This document shows positions 43,312 through 52,604 of a DNA stretch of 64,000 nucleotides, one piece after another. The notes below the pieces were generated by a model that saw nothing but the letters and a program-made list of their open reading frames with translations, was not told where the DNA came from and ran no database searches. The DNA comes from Lacticaseibacillus pabuli. Its GTDB lineage: Bacteria; Bacillota; Bacilli; Lactobacillales; Lactobacillaceae. Both the position numbers and the translations under genes were made by a program. The first letter of the stretch is position 1, and each line of letters begins with the position of its first letter. The DNA is taken from positions 1,116,001 through 1,180,000 of the forward strand of contig NZ_CP117884.1 in the NCBI RefSeq assembly GCF_028736235.1. Reading direction: 5' to 3'.

Positions 43312-45390
43312 TTACAGGGTTGTCATGACGTGAACGGTCGGCTTGCCGTGTTCATCGGCGGTCACACCCTGAATTTCCGGTGTGAACCCAGGAAAGCGGT
43401 CGACGGCCGTGTATAGTGTCTCGAAGTAATCAATTGCTGATTGCGTCCATTTTTCGCCGGGCACAATGACGAAGATGCCTGGTGGGTAAGGAAGCGCCCC
43501 CTCAACGGCAACGTGATCGACGGCGTCAGCAAGCGGCACGGTTGTGTACTGGCCGCGAACAAAGGCAAGGTCAGCCTCACGTGGTGTGCAGGCGCGCGGG
43601 TGATCCTGGCTGCCAATGAACAGCCCGGCTTGTTTGGCTGCGAGCTGGTTCTCAATGAAGAAGTCGGACAGTTCGTTGGCCAGTTGCCGTAGTGTCATGC
43701 CGGCGTATCGGTCACCCGTTTCGGCGAGCAAGTTGGGTAAGCAGTTCGCAAGGGTGACTTCATTCAAAAAGTCATGTTCGAATTGTTTGAGGACGTCCAG
43801 GAGTTGGTTCCAATCCGAATCGTCCGAACCTGGTGTGACCAGGAACAGTACGGAGTTCGGGTCGGCCTTTTCTGGCACGATGCCGTGGTCAAGCAGGTAG
43901 CGGTCGAGAACCCACCCAGAGACCGCATTGGCACCAGTTTTAGGCAGGTGCACGGTAACCTTGCCTGGATCTAGGTAAGCTTGGCCCGTTTGAAGACCGG
44001 TGAAGCCGTGCCACGTGTCTGTTGGGTTCAACGCCCAGGCACCAGCATCTTGCAACTCGGCATCTTGAACCGCGCCCTGGTCCATTGCGGGCGCGTTATA
44101 GCCGCGGAACAGCTGGGTTTGCATCAATGCCCGCCGGAACCGTTGGGTACTTGCCAAAGCATTTTGCCAAATCACACGACCGCGGGGACCGTCATTCAGC
44201 GCAACGTTAACGGCGAGTGAGGCATAGACCGGGTAGGAGAAACTCGTCGTGACGTGTTTGAGGTAGGCGTGGTTGAACTGCGCGTGGCTCACGTAGCGAG
44301 ACTGGCCTTTAATATGGCTGTCTTTTTTGTGAATTTGCGAGGTTTGTGCCAGACCTGACTGTTGCTTATGCACGGACTGGGTCACGATAATGCCTGGGTC
44401 GTCTGGCCCGAGATCAAGCTGCAAGGGGTCCATGGCCTTCATCGCGGGGATAAAGGGTTCATAGCCGCCCCAAGCGGCGTCAAAGGCAATGTAATCGCAC
44501 AGTGGGCCAAAGGTATCGATTAATTTGCGGACGTCGGGCACAATGCCGTCAAAGGTCTCCAGCTCGAGTAGTGCTAAACGAAACGGCCGTTTGCGGTCTG
44601 CAGCGCTAGGATCAACTTTCACCGCAGCGGCGCGGAGGCTGTCAGCGGACATATTCGCGAGGTCAACGGGACCGATGAGGGCGTCCTTGCTGCGGAGCGT
44701 GTCCAGATAGACAGGGAGCGCACCGTTTTGAACGAGGGCGGCGTTGTAGAACGACTTGTGGTTGTTGCGATCAAAGAGCACGAGGTCGCCCGGTGTTAGC
44801 AGCGCAGAAGCCACGACGTTGTTTGACCCGGTCGTCCCGTTGGTCACGAAGTACGTCTTATCAGCGTGATACTGGCGAGCAGAGGCTTGTTCGGCGGCAA
44901 GTGGTGTCCCGCCATGCGTGAGCATGTCGCCCAGTGCGGTGACGACGTCGGAGGTGTCGCTAGAGAAGAAGGTCTGACCGTATGCCTGGTGAAACAGGTA
45001 GCCGGCGGGGCCAAGGTCGTCGTAGTGGCCAGCATGGTGGCCAGGTGTGGCGAACGTGGTGGGATCCGCCTCAGCAAAGGTGAACAGGTCTTCAATGAAG
45101 GCGGGGACGTTTGCCTTAGTGTAGGCGTCTCTGGCGGCGCTGGCTTGCTGATGGAGGCTTTCATCCAGGGCGTTCACGCGTGTCACTTGCAATTGACCGG
45201 CACTGCCCATGTCGGTGGTACCAATCACAAACACTGGCAGGGATAAGGCACTATCCGCGAGTCGTTTAAAATCCGCTTGGTCCAGATCACTCAAAATGAC
45301 GCTTCCTAAACCACCGATTGGAATGGTGTCTAAGGACACAGCCCAATCTGGTTTTTTAAGTGTGGAACTAACACCAATTGCTAATTGCAT
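43312..45390 (-). CDS. Ornithine decarboxylase (Orn/Lys/Arg decarboxylase, group III)
   Basis: The 692-residue PLP enzyme has a flavodoxin-like wing domain (about 1-105), a large AAT-fold domain with TPGHHAGHYDDLGPAGYLFH, FFSSDTSDV, FVTNGTTGSNNVV, FDAAWGGYEPF and the PLP-lysine motif TQSVHKQQSGLAQTSQ, and a C-terminal domain with CTPREADLAFVRG and VEGALPYPPGIFVIVPGE. It matches inducible lactobacillus ornithine decarboxylase best and would turn ornithine into putrescine and consume a proton; lysine or arginine cannot be excluded. A divergent antiporter gene supports an amino acid/amine exchange system. Confidence 0.88.
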   Translation of the reverse strand: MQLAIGVSSTLKKPDWAVSLDTIPIGGLGSVILSDLDQADFKRLADSALSLPVFVIGTTDMGSAGQLQVTRVNALDESLHQQASAARDAYTKANVPAFIEDLFTFAEADPTTFATPGHHAGHYDDLGPAGYLFHQAYGQTFFSSDTSDVVTALGDMLTHGGTPLAAEQASARQYHADKTYFVTNGTTGSNNVVASALLTPGDLVLFDRNNHKSFYNAALVQNGALPVYLDTLRSKDALIGPVDLANMSADSLRAAAVKVDPSAADRKRPFRLALLELETFDGIVPDVRKLIDTFGPLCDYIAFDAAWGGYEPFIPAMKAMDPLQLDLGPDDPGIIVTQSVHKQQSGLAQTSQIHKKDSHIKGQSRYVSHAQFNHAYLKHVTTSFSYPVYASLAVNVALNDGPRGRVIWQNALASTQRFRRALMQTQLFRGYNAPAMDQGAVQDAELQDAGAWALNPTDTWHGFTGLQTGQAYLDPGKVTVHLPKTGANAVSGWVLDRYLLDHGIVPEKADPNSVLFLVTPGSDDSDWNQLLDVLKQFEHDFLNEVTLANCLPNLLAETGDRYAGMTLRQLANELSDFFIENQLAAKQAGLFIGSQDHPRACTPREADLAFVRGQYTTVPLADAVDHVAVEGALPYPPGIFVIVPGEKWTQSAIDYFETLYTAVDRFPGFTPEIQGVTADEHGKPTVHVMTTL

Positions 45391-45738
45391 AAAAGAAAAC
45401 TCCTTTTCACTTTTTAACTAGACCAATATACAGTGATAATCTGGTTTCATATATTTTCTCTGAACCAATTTAAGGCGACATTAACACGCGATTAATGCTA
45501 TCACAGCGGGGCATGAACGAATAGCTTTCTCAAATGATTATTTGACTTATCCACAGTTACTTTCATAAAACCGGTGTGTTTTCAGAAAACTCTTTTCAAT
45601 TGCGGATGATGGCGGTATAATATTTTGGTTATTATTTTGAATGCGGACAGGCGTTATGTTTGCCAGCACAAATCAATTTAATCATTCGTCGGTGCCACTT
45701 ATTCTGAATCACGGCCGGCGCACAAGAAAGGAATTTAT
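45391..45738. promoter_or_regulatory. Divergent control region of decarboxylase and antiporter
   Basis: TTTTCA-17-TATAAT (45593-45621) should drive the antiporter. On the decarboxylase side there is an interrupted inverted repeat TGGTTTCA/TGAACCA (about 45452-45477), a candidate operator, and AAAGGAG before its ATG. A single TTATCCACA (45547-45555) matches a DnaA box but stands alone. Confidence 0.5.
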
Positions 45739-47202
45739 ATGAATACAGAAGCACCCATGCTTGGACAAGAGAAGCCCAAGTACATGTCGTGGCAGGTCCT
45801 GGGCCTGCTGACGTTCGTGACCGTGATTGGTTTCGAAAACATTCTTTACCCGTTCCAGAACCAAGGTTTATCCGTCATTTTCTCTTGGATTATCTTGCTC
45901 ATCACCTACATTGTGCCCTACGCATTGATTTCCGCACAAATCGGGACGACCTTCACCAAAGATGGTGGTGGTCTGGCTACGTGGGTGCGTCACACCACCA
46001 ACGACACGCTCGGTTACGTGGTGTCATGGATGTACTGGAGCTCAACGCTCCCATACCTGATTGATGTGGCTAACGCAATTATCGTAGCACTTTCTTGGCT
46101 CATCTTGGGTGATAATACCTTGCACCGCTACATGTCACCGATGTGGTTCGGGATTTTCACCTTCATCGTCATCCTGATTTTCATTGCACTGGAAAATATT
46201 TTCAGTCGTTCGATGGAAATTATGTCCCTCATTGGTGGGGCCGCGATGTTCGTGATGGGGATGTTGTTTGTTGTCATGGCGTTTGCCGGTGTGGCGAAGG
46301 GTTACCATCCTGCCAGCGACATTTTCAACCTGGCCTCATTCAAACCACACTTCTCGATGCACTACTTCTCGACGACTGGGCTATTAATTTTCGCCACGTC
46401 GGGTGCTGAACTTGGGGCGACCTACATCCAGCAGGTCAAAAACCCGAAGAAGGAATTTCCAAAGTCCATGTGGATGCTGGCCATCATGACTGGTTTTCTG
46501 ATCATCTTTGGCTCACTGGCACTGGGTGTCTACTTCGATGCTAACCACTTGCCTGATGACCTGAAGATGAATGGTGCCTTCTACGCGTTCCAGTACATGG
46601 GTCAGCAGTGGGGGATGGGCAAGCTCTTCCTTTATCTGTTTGCCGCCACGCAATTGGTCTTCATGTTGGCACAACTCGCTGTCCTCATTGATGCCGCCAG
46701 CCGTGTGCTGTCTGCTGATACGGCTTCCAAGTACATGCCTAACTGGTTGCTGAAGAAGAACCGTCAGGGCCGGCCAATTCATTCCTACGCATTGACTGCC
46801 GGCATTTGCCTGTTCTTGCTGTTGCTTGCAGGGACGCTTCCTGATATCAACACCATCTTTAACTGGCTGCTGAACCTGAACGGGATCGTGTCACCATACA
46901 AGACGGCATGGGTCTTCGTCGCCTTCCTCGCGTTGCGAATGCAGGATGACAAGTTCCAGTCCGGCTATGTGTTCATCAAGAACAAGCCAACTGCATTGTT
47001 TGTCGGTGCTTGGTGCTTCCTGTTTACCTTCGTCTGCGCGACGATGGGCTTCATGCCACAGGAAGCCAAGTGGGGCACACCTGCCTTCACGCACCAGCTG
47101 ACCTTGAACGTCGTTTCTGTCATCGTGCTCTTCGGTCTGGGCTTCATCCTGCCAGCCATTGCACGACACACTAATAAGAAAGAAATTCCAGAATCAAACT
47201 AA
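45739..47202 (+). CDS. APC-family amino acid/amine antiporter
   Basis: The 487-residue protein has about 12 predicted transmembrane segments and amino acid-polyamine-organocation family features (the FENILYPFQNQGLS and SGAELGATYIQQVKNPKKEFPK regions). The glutamate/GABA antiporter subgroup has the same general layout. Because it is divergent from an ornithine decarboxylase, the likely job is exchange of external ornithine for internal putrescine, giving acid resistance and proton-motive force. Substrate is inferred from context only. Confidence 0.82.
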   Translation: MNTEAPMLGQEKPKYMSWQVLGLLTFVTVIGFENILYPFQNQGLSVIFSWIILLITYIVPYALISAQIGTTFTKDGGGLATWVRHTTNDTLGYVVSWMYWSSTLPYLIDVANAIIVALSWLILGDNTLHRYMSPMWFGIFTFIVILIFIALENIFSRSMEIMSLIGGAAMFVMGMLFVVMAFAGVAKGYHPASDIFNLASFKPHFSMHYFSTTGLLIFATSGAELGATYIQQVKNPKKEFPKSMWMLAIMTGFLIIFGSLALGVYFDANHLPDDLKMNGAFYAFQYMGQQWGMGKLFLYLFAATQLVFMLAQLAVLIDAASRVLSADTASKYMPNWLLKKNRQGRPIHSYALTAGICLFLLLLAGTLPDINTIFNWLLNLNGIVSPYKTAWVFVAFLALRMQDDKFQSGYVFIKNKPTALFVGAWCFLFTFVCATMGFMPQEAKWGTPAFTHQLTLNVVSVIVLFGLGFILPAIARHTNKKEIPESN

Positions 47203-47234
47203 TTTCATGGCTCAAGGAGCTCGGGTAAGTTAAG

Positions 47235-47269
47235 GTCGGTGTCGCAGGGATGCGAGGCCGGCTTTTTCT
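47235..47269 (+). terminator. Terminator after the antiporter gene
   Basis: GTCGG-TCGCA pairs with TGCGA-CCGGC around GGGA-type loop bases and is followed by TTTTT. Confidence 0.75.
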
Positions 47270-47282
47270 TTTACTTAAACGG

Positions 47283-47672
47283 GCCGCTCCGCACACTTTA
47301 GAATGGCTCCGAGGCGCAGAAGTCTGCGGCTAACAAAAGAAGGGCTCAAACTCACAAAGACCGTGAGTCTGAGCCCTTCTTCCGTTAGTCCTCGACTTCT
47401 AACCGCGCCTCTCCGCACACTTTAGAACGGCTCCAGGGCGCAGGAGCCTGCGCTTAACAAAATGATGGTCTTGCCCAGCAAAGACCGCTGGCCAAAACCA
47501 TCAGTCCGTTAATGCTCGGCTCCTGAACGCGCCCTTGCGCACACTTTATAGAACGGCTCCGAGGCGCAGAAGTCTGCGGCTAACAAAAGAAGGGCTCAAA
47601 CTCACAAAGACCGTGAGTCTGAGTCATTCTTCCGTTAGTCCTCAACTTCTAACCGCGCCTCTCCGCACACTT
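47283..47672. repeat. Hairpin repeat array B (about 124-125-bp units, same family as 20461-20911)
   Basis: Three units with CGCACAC at 47290, 47414, 47539 and 47664 (periods 124, 125, 125). The first and third units share one insert type (arms AAGAAGGGCTCA/TGAGCCCTTCTT, apical CTCAC/GTGAG; the third has a few changes in one arm). The middle unit has another (arms ATGATGGT/ACCATCAG, apical CCAGC/GCTGG). All have an AAAGACC apical loop. Flanking arms covary: AGAAGTC/GACTTCT and GAGGCGC/GCGCCTC in the first unit, AGGAGCC/GGCTCCT and AGGGCGC/GCGCCCT in the middle unit. There is no coding potential. Confidence 0.87.
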
Positions 47673-47746
47673 ATAATCAGTCCTAAGTCCATTGACGCCA
47701 AGCGGTTGCACCGGTATCCTATATAGGTATGTAAAGGACTGATGAC

Positions 47747-48088
47747 ATGGAACTGGCAAAGACAAATCGCATGAATGATTTACTTGAGTTTTATGGCAAA
47801 TTACTCACGGATAAACAGCAATCGTACCTTGAGCTGTACTATGGCGACGACTACTCCCTTGGCGAAATTGCCGAGGACTTTGGCGTCTCCCGGCAGGCCG
47901 TGTACGACAACATTCGGCGCTCCGCTGCTGCCCTTGAAGAATATGAGGGTAAGCTCCATCTGCTGGAAAAGTTTACGGGTGCTAATGATGCGGTCGATAC
48001 TTTGGCCAAATACTTGCACGACCAGTATCCAGACGACAGTCACTTGCGCCACCTGCTGGGCAAAGTCCAACAACAAGTTGCGCGCTAG
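47747..48088 (+). CDS. ylxM: YlxM-family HTH protein, SRP accessory
   Basis: The 113-residue helical protein has a sigma-factor-like HTH ([39 protein letters not shown]). YlxM proteins precede ffh in Firmicutes; in streptococci the homologue binds SRP RNA and Ffh and adjusts their GTPase cycle. The order ylxM-ffh is kept here with 13 bases between the genes. A possible promoter TTGACG-17-TATCCT lies about 30 bases upstream. Confidence 0.92.
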   Translation: MELAKTNRMNDLLEFYGKLLTDKQQSYLELYYGDDYSLGEIAEDFGVSRQAVYDNIRRSAAALEEYEGKLHLLEKFTGANDAVDTLAKYLHDQYPDDSHLRHLLGKVQQQVAR

Positions 48089-48101
48089 GAGGAAATTTTA
48101 A

Positions 48102-49538
48102 ATGGCATTTGAAGGATTAACTGAACGGTTGCAAAAGACCTTCGCCGGTTTGCGGCGCAAGGGTAAGATCAATGAGAGCGACGTCCGCGACGCCATGCGT
48201 GAGATTCGTCTCGCGCTACTGGAAGCCGACGTTAACTTCGGCGTTGTCAAAGACTTCGTTAAGCGGGTCCGTGACAAGGCGGTCGGCTCCGAAGTGCTTG
48301 ACGGCATTAACGCCTCACAGCAAATCGTTAAGATCGTGAACGACGAACTCACCGCTACGATGGGTGAAAAAGCCGTCCCACTGAACAAGTCAGACAAGAT
48401 TCCAACCGTTATCATGATGGCTGGGCTCCAGGGTGCTGGTAAAACGACCACGGTAGGGAAACTGGCCAAATACCTCGAAGAAACCGAGCACGCGCGGCCA
48501 TTGCTCATTGCGGCTGACGTTTATCGTCCCGCTGCGATTAAGCAATTGCAGGTTGTCGGTGAGCAAGTCCACGCCCCTGTCTTTGAGATGGGCACGGATA
48601 CCGATCCACGTGAAATTGTCCGTCAGGGGATGGCCAAGGCACGCGAAGACCATAACGATTATGTGTTGATCGATACGGCCGGTCGCCTGCAGATTGACGA
48701 AAAGCTGATGCAGGAACTGGCTGACATCAAGGAGATCGCCCATCCTGACGAAATCCTCCTGGTTGTCGATGCCATGACTGGGCAAGCCGCCGTTGACGTT
48801 GCCAAAGGGTTCAACGAGCAACTTGAAATCACCGGGGTTGTCCTGACCAAACTGGATGGTGATACCCGTGGTGGTGCTGCACTGTCAATTCGTGCAGTGA
48901 CTGGTAAGCCAATTAAGTTCACAGGTCAAGGTGAAAAGATGGATGCGCTGGATGTCTTCTATCCAGATCGCATGGCCAACCGGATTCTGGGGATGGGTGA
49001 CATCCTGACGCTGGTTGATAAGGCACAAAAGAACTTCGACCAGAAGCAGGCCCAAGAGCTCACCGAAAAGATGCAGGCGAACACCTTTGACTTCAATGAC
49101 TTTATCGAACAACTCGATCAAGTTAGTCAGATGGGGCCAATGGAAGATATCCTGAAGATGATTCCGGGGATGGCGAATAACCCAGCCCTGAAGAACTTCA
49201 AGGTTGATCCGAAAGACGTGACGCACATCAAGGCCATTGTGCAGTCCATGACCGAAAAGGAACGGACTGACCCCGACGTCTTGAATCCAAGTCGGCGGCG
49301 CCGGATTGCGGCTGGTTCTGGCCGTCCAATCGTTGAGGTGAACCGGATGATTAAGCAATTCGGGCAAACCAAAAAGATGATGAATCAGATGTCCAACGGT
49401 AATATGGCCGGTATGGACCAGATGATGGGTGGCGGTATCAAGGGCCGCCTGGGCAAGATGGCGATGAACCGGATGGTCAAACAACAACGCAAGAATAAGA
49501 AGAAGCGTCTCAAGAACGCCAAGCGGTTCAAGTCTTAA
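48102..49538 (+). CDS. ffh: Signal recognition particle protein Ffh
   Basis: Ffh with SRP RNA binds signal sequences and delivers nascent chains to FtsY. The 478-residue product has N, G and M domains: GLQGAGKTTTVGKLAKYLE, DTAGRLQIDEKLM, TKLDGDTRGGAALS, and a Met-rich C-terminal domain (MANNPALKNF, SRRRRIAAGSGRPIVEVNRM). AGGAGG precedes the ATG. Confidence 0.97.
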   Translation: MAFEGLTERLQKTFAGLRRKGKINESDVRDAMREIRLALLEADVNFGVVKDFVKRVRDKAVGSEVLDGINASQQIVKIVNDELTATMGEKAVPLNKSDKIPTVIMMAGLQGAGKTTTVGKLAKYLEETEHARPLLIAADVYRPAAIKQLQVVGEQVHAPVFEMGTDTDPREIVRQGMAKAREDHNDYVLIDTAGRLQIDEKLMQELADIKEIAHPDEILLVVDAMTGQAAVDVAKGFNEQLEITGVVLTKLDGDTRGGAALSIRAVTGKPIKFTGQGEKMDALDVFYPDRMANRILGMGDILTLVDKAQKNFDQKQAQELTEKMQANTFDFNDFIEQLDQVSQMGPMEDILKMIPGMANNPALKNFKVDPKDVTHIKAIVQSMTEKERTDPDVLNPSRRRRIAAGSGRPIVEVNRMIKQFGQTKKMMNQMSNGNMAGMDQMMGGGIKGRLGKMAMNRMVKQQRKNKKKRLKNAKRFKS

Positions 49539-49672
49539 TCTGAATCCAATCTTACTTAGGCGCATTTCCTTACCATGTCATTTAAACCTATTCCGAATAT
49601 AATTGTTATGTTATCTGGCTGCTTTACACTGGAGAGAGCAAGTTATTCGGGATTTTCGCAGGAGCGCCGCGG

Positions 49673-49697
49673 CCGAATCTGACCGCGGCGTTCTTTT
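49673..49697 (+). terminator. Terminator downstream of ffh
   Basis: GCGCCGCGG pairs with CCGCGGCGTT and is followed by CTTTTT, about 135 bases after ffh. The A+T-rich stretch between ffh and this hairpin (49539-49672) holds no gene that I can see. Confidence 0.75.
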
Positions 49698-49730
49698 TAT
49701 GGGCAAAATCGACCGGGAATGGAGACCGAG

Positions 49731-51374
49731 ATGCAGCTTAAAAAGTATGTCGTCGGTTTAATGACGGCAATCAGTGCGGCGCTGCTAATTGGCTGTGGCA
49801 CGCACAAGGCAAGCAATCATACGCAAGAGGTATCGGTGATGGCCGATGACACGATTAGCACCATGGACCCCGCCCGCGGGACAGATGCCAACTCAGCGCA
49901 AACGATGGCGAACGTGTACGCCGGCCTGTACCGCTACTCCGGTAAAGAATTGGTCCCGGATATGGCGGCGCGCCAAGCGTCTGTATCCACCGACAAGCGG
50001 ACCTATACGTTCACGTTGCGCCATAACGCGCGCTGGAGTGACGGGAGTCCAGTGACCGCTGCGGATTTTGTCTACGCCTGGCGCCGGGTGGTTGATCCAG
50101 CAACCAAGTCGGATAATGCTTCCTTGTTTGCCGGTATTCAGAATGCCACGCAGATTACTGCTGGCAAATTGCCTGCCAGCCAATTAGGGGTTCAGGCCAC
50201 GGGTAAGCGAACACTGGTGGTTCACCTTGAACGACCGCTTGCGTACTTTGCCCCCTTGATGGCACAGTCCGCGTTTTACCCGGTGCAACATCGTCTGGTG
50301 CGGCGGTATGCGGACAGCTTTGGCACGAATAATCACACCGTCAGTTTTAACGGGCCCTTTGTATTAGGAAAGTGGGACGAATCTAGCAACCAGTGGACCG
50401 TGCGCCGGAACCCGCACTATTGGGATCACTCGCGCGTTCAGCTTGACCAAATCGTAACCCGCGTTGTTAAAAGCAGCGGCCAGGCCCGCAAACTGTTCGA
50501 TGCCGGCAAGCTAGACGACGTCACGTTGACGGGGGCGGCGGCACGTGGGGCAACCAGGAGTGCAGCGTTTAATGTGGTGCCACAAAATGCGACCTTTTAT
50601 TTGGAAATGAATGCGCAGCGCGTTCCAGCGTTTGGCAATCAGCAGATCCGTCAGGCCCTCTCACAGGCAATCAACCGTCAGGACTTCATCAAGAAGGTGC
50701 TGGGCGATAGTTCGCTCCCCGCTTATACGGTGATACCGACGGGAATGACGACCAATACGGACAACGGGACGGATTTCGCGGATCAGGCGGCGAGTGGCGT
50801 TCGTGTCTACACGGCGTATGATCCTATTGCGGCGCGTGATTTGTTGCAGAAGGGGATGCGCGCGGTTGGTGCGAAAACGTTGCGCTTTACGATTGTCGGT
50901 AGCGATACAGATAGTGCCAAGCAGTCGCTGACCTATCTAAAACGTAGCTTTGAACGCTTAAGTAGCAACGGGATTAAGGTGCAAGTCGATGTCCAGTCGG
51001 TCGCGCTTAAGACGCGAGTGGCGATGAGTGAGTCGCATACCGCAGATACGGTCGTTTCCGCCTGGAATGCCAACTATCCGGACCCAAGCACATTCCTCAA
51101 CCTTTTCACCAAGAACAGTCCGTATAATAGTGGTCAGTGGTCGAATGCCCAGTACGATCGTCTGGTGGCGCGGATGGCGGCGACAGATAGTACCAACACG
51201 AAAGCCCGCTGGCGCGACCAGCTGCAAGCAACGAAACTGTTGACTCAGCAGCTTGGTGTCATCCCACTTTATCAGCGCGGCGCGACGCATTTGACCAGCA
51301 CCAGCGTGAAGGATATTTTCCTGAGTCCGAACGGGATTATCAATTATATCGGGGTTTCCAAGGTGAATTCCTAA
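49731..51374 (+). CDS. Orphan peptide-binding lipoprotein (OppA/DppA-like)
   Basis: The start is taken at ATG 49731, which has GGAG at good distance; ATG 49719 lacks one. A lipoprotein signal ends in the lipobox LLIGCG (Cys near residue 22), so the mature protein is lipid-anchored outside the membrane. The remaining 525 residues are a class C solute-binding protein (SBP_bac_5: [28 protein letters not shown]). No permease or ATPase gene accompanies it; it sits between ffh and rpsP, unlike the normal gene order. It may feed the Opp system encoded at 53718-59524. Composition is close to its neighbours. Confidence 0.9.
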   Translation: MQLKKYVVGLMTAISAALLIGCGTHKASNHTQEVSVMADDTISTMDPARGTDANSAQTMANVYAGLYRYSGKELVPDMAARQASVSTDKRTYTFTLRHNARWSDGSPVTAADFVYAWRRVVDPATKSDNASLFAGIQNATQITAGKLPASQLGVQATGKRTLVVHLERPLAYFAPLMAQSAFYPVQHRLVRRYADSFGTNNHTVSFNGPFVLGKWDESSNQWTVRRNPHYWDHSRVQLDQIVTRVVKSSGQARKLFDAGKLDDVTLTGAAARGATRSAAFNVVPQNATFYLEMNAQRVPAFGNQQIRQALSQAINRQDFIKKVLGDSSLPAYTVIPTGMTTNTDNGTDFADQAASGVRVYTAYDPIAARDLLQKGMRAVGAKTLRFTIVGSDTDSAKQSLTYLKRSFERLSSNGIKVQVDVQSVALKTRVAMSESHTADTVVSAWNANYPDPSTFLNLFTKNSPYNSGQWSNAQYDRLVARMAATDSTNTKARWRDQLQATKLLTQQLGVIPLYQRGATHLTSTSVKDIFLSPNGIINYIGVSKVNS

Positions 51375-51402
51375 AAAAATCGCAGCTGTAAAGAAAAAAC
51401 AC

Positions 51403-51431
51403 TTTACACCGCTTGGCCGCTCTGGTATTCT
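51403..51431 (+). promoter_or_regulatory. rpsP promoter
   Basis: TTTACA (51403-51408), 17 bases, TATTCT (51426-51431), 35 bases before the rpsP ATG. Confidence 0.6.
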
Positions 51432-51465
51432 ATACAAGTTAAGAATTCTAGGAGGAATTACATTC

Positions 51466-51738
51466 ATGTCAGTTAAGATCCGTTTGAAGCGCATGGGTTC
51501 AAAGAAGAACCCATTCTACCGTATTGTTGTTGCCGACAGCCGTTCCCCACGTGACGGCCGTTTCATCGAACAGCTCGGTTACTACAGCCCACTTACAGAG
51601 CCAGTTACCATCAAGCTTGATAACGATGCTACTTTGGCATGGCTCCAGAAGGGTGCTCAGCCATCCGATACTGTCCGCACGATTCTTTCTACTGAAGGTA
51701 TCATGAAGAAGTATCACGAAGCACGCTTCACCAAGTAA
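51466..51738 (+). CDS. rpsP: 30S ribosomal protein S16
   Basis: S16 is an early-binding 16S rRNA assembly protein. The 90-residue product has the family start [20 protein letters not shown] and the [17 protein letters not shown] motif. AGGAGG lies upstream. It begins the rpsP-khpA-rimM-trmD cluster. Confidence 0.97.
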   Translation: MSVKIRLKRMGSKKNPFYRIVVADSRSPRDGRFIEQLGYYSPLTEPVTIKLDNDATLAWLQKGAQPSDTVRTILSTEGIMKKYHEARFTK

Positions 51739-51743
51739 TTAGT

Positions 51744-51998
51744 ATGGTCGAGATTGCGCCCCTTATTGAAGCGCTGGTAAAGCCCATGGTCAAAAACCCG
51801 GACGCTATCAGCATTAAGGCTCATGAGACCGCTGATTTTATGGCGTTTGACTTAAGCGTTGCGCCCGAAGATGTCGGAAACGTCATCGGCCGTCAGGGAC
51901 GTGTGGCTCAGGCCTTGCGTGCCGTGGTCTACGGCGTGCGTTCACCATACGCCAAACGGGTACGTCTTAATATCGTAGACTCCCGTAAGAAGCATTAG
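51744..51998 (+). CDS. khpA: KH-domain RNA-binding protein KhpA
   Basis: The 84-residue product is a single KH domain with the GxxG loop in VIGRQGRVAQALRAVV. KhpA partners with KhpB/Jag in Gram-positive bacteria and affects cell elongation and RNA stability. It follows rpsP after 5 bases, the conserved order. Confidence 0.93.
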   Translation: MVEIAPLIEALVKPMVKNPDAISIKAHETADFMAFDLSVAPEDVGNVIGRQGRVAQALRAVVYGVRSPYAKRVRLNIVDSRKKH

Positions 51999-52006
51999 TC
52001 TTCGTT

Positions 52007-52036
52007 GAGGTTCGGCGTGTGCCGAGCCTCTTTTTT
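52007..52036 (+). terminator. Terminator after khpA
   Basis: GAGG-CGGC pairs with GCCG-CCTC around GTGT and is followed by six T. Confidence 0.85.
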
Positions 52037-52079
52037 GTGATTTAGCCCAACTCGTTGTTTCATCGATAGGAGGATACCT

Positions 52080-52604
52080 ATGCCTGAGTTTTACCACGTC
52101 GGCAAAATTGTTAATACACACGGGATTAAGGGAGAGGTCAAGGTTGTTGCGACGACCGACTTTCCCGAGACTCGCTTTAAGAAGGGTGCCAAGCTTGTCA
52201 TTTTGGGCAAGACCACAACGCCCGTCACCATTACATCCAGTCGGGTGCACAAGGGGACGGTACTCATGACTTTCGATGGTTACCAAGATATCAATGAAGT
52301 TCTCCCGTTTAAGGGTCAACTCCTTGGTGTTCGAGAAGCCGATCTGGACCAGACTGACCTTGAAGACAACGAGTACTTTTATAAGGATATTATCGGTTTG
52401 AACGTTCAGGATGCAGATGGCAACGAAATTGGTACCGTGAGTGAAATACTCAGCCCGGGTGCTAACGATGTGTGGGTGGTCAAACGCCGCGGCAAGCAGG
52501 ACTTACTCCTGCCATACATCGAGAGTGTTGTTTTGCGGGTTGATGTGTCGAACAAACTGACGGTGGTTGATATTCCGGAAGGGCTGGATCCAGATGAAAA
52601 TTGA
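52080..52604 (+). CDS. rimM: Ribosome maturation factor RimM
   Basis: RimM assists 30S head assembly by binding S19. The 174-residue product has an N-terminal RimM domain ([18 protein letters not shown]) and a C-terminal PRC-barrel ([33 protein letters not shown]). AGGAGG lies before the ATG, and its end overlaps trmD by 11 bases. Confidence 0.96.
   Translation: MPEFYHVGKIVNTHGIKGEVKVVATTDFPETRFKKGAKLVILGKTTTPVTITSSRVHKGTVLMTFDGYQDINEVLPFKGQLLGVREADLDQTDLEDNEYFYKDIIGLNVQDADGNEIGTVSEILSPGANDVWVVKRRGKQDLLLPYIESVVLRVDVSNKLTVVDIPEGLDPDEN

Noticed and set aside
45547-45555. Perfect DnaA box TTATCCACA
   Set aside because: It stands alone with no neighbouring boxes, dnaA or dnaN, so it is not an origin.
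47535-47726. ORF inside repeat array B
   Set aside because: It is made of repeat sequence, has no ribosome binding site and no counterpart in the other units.
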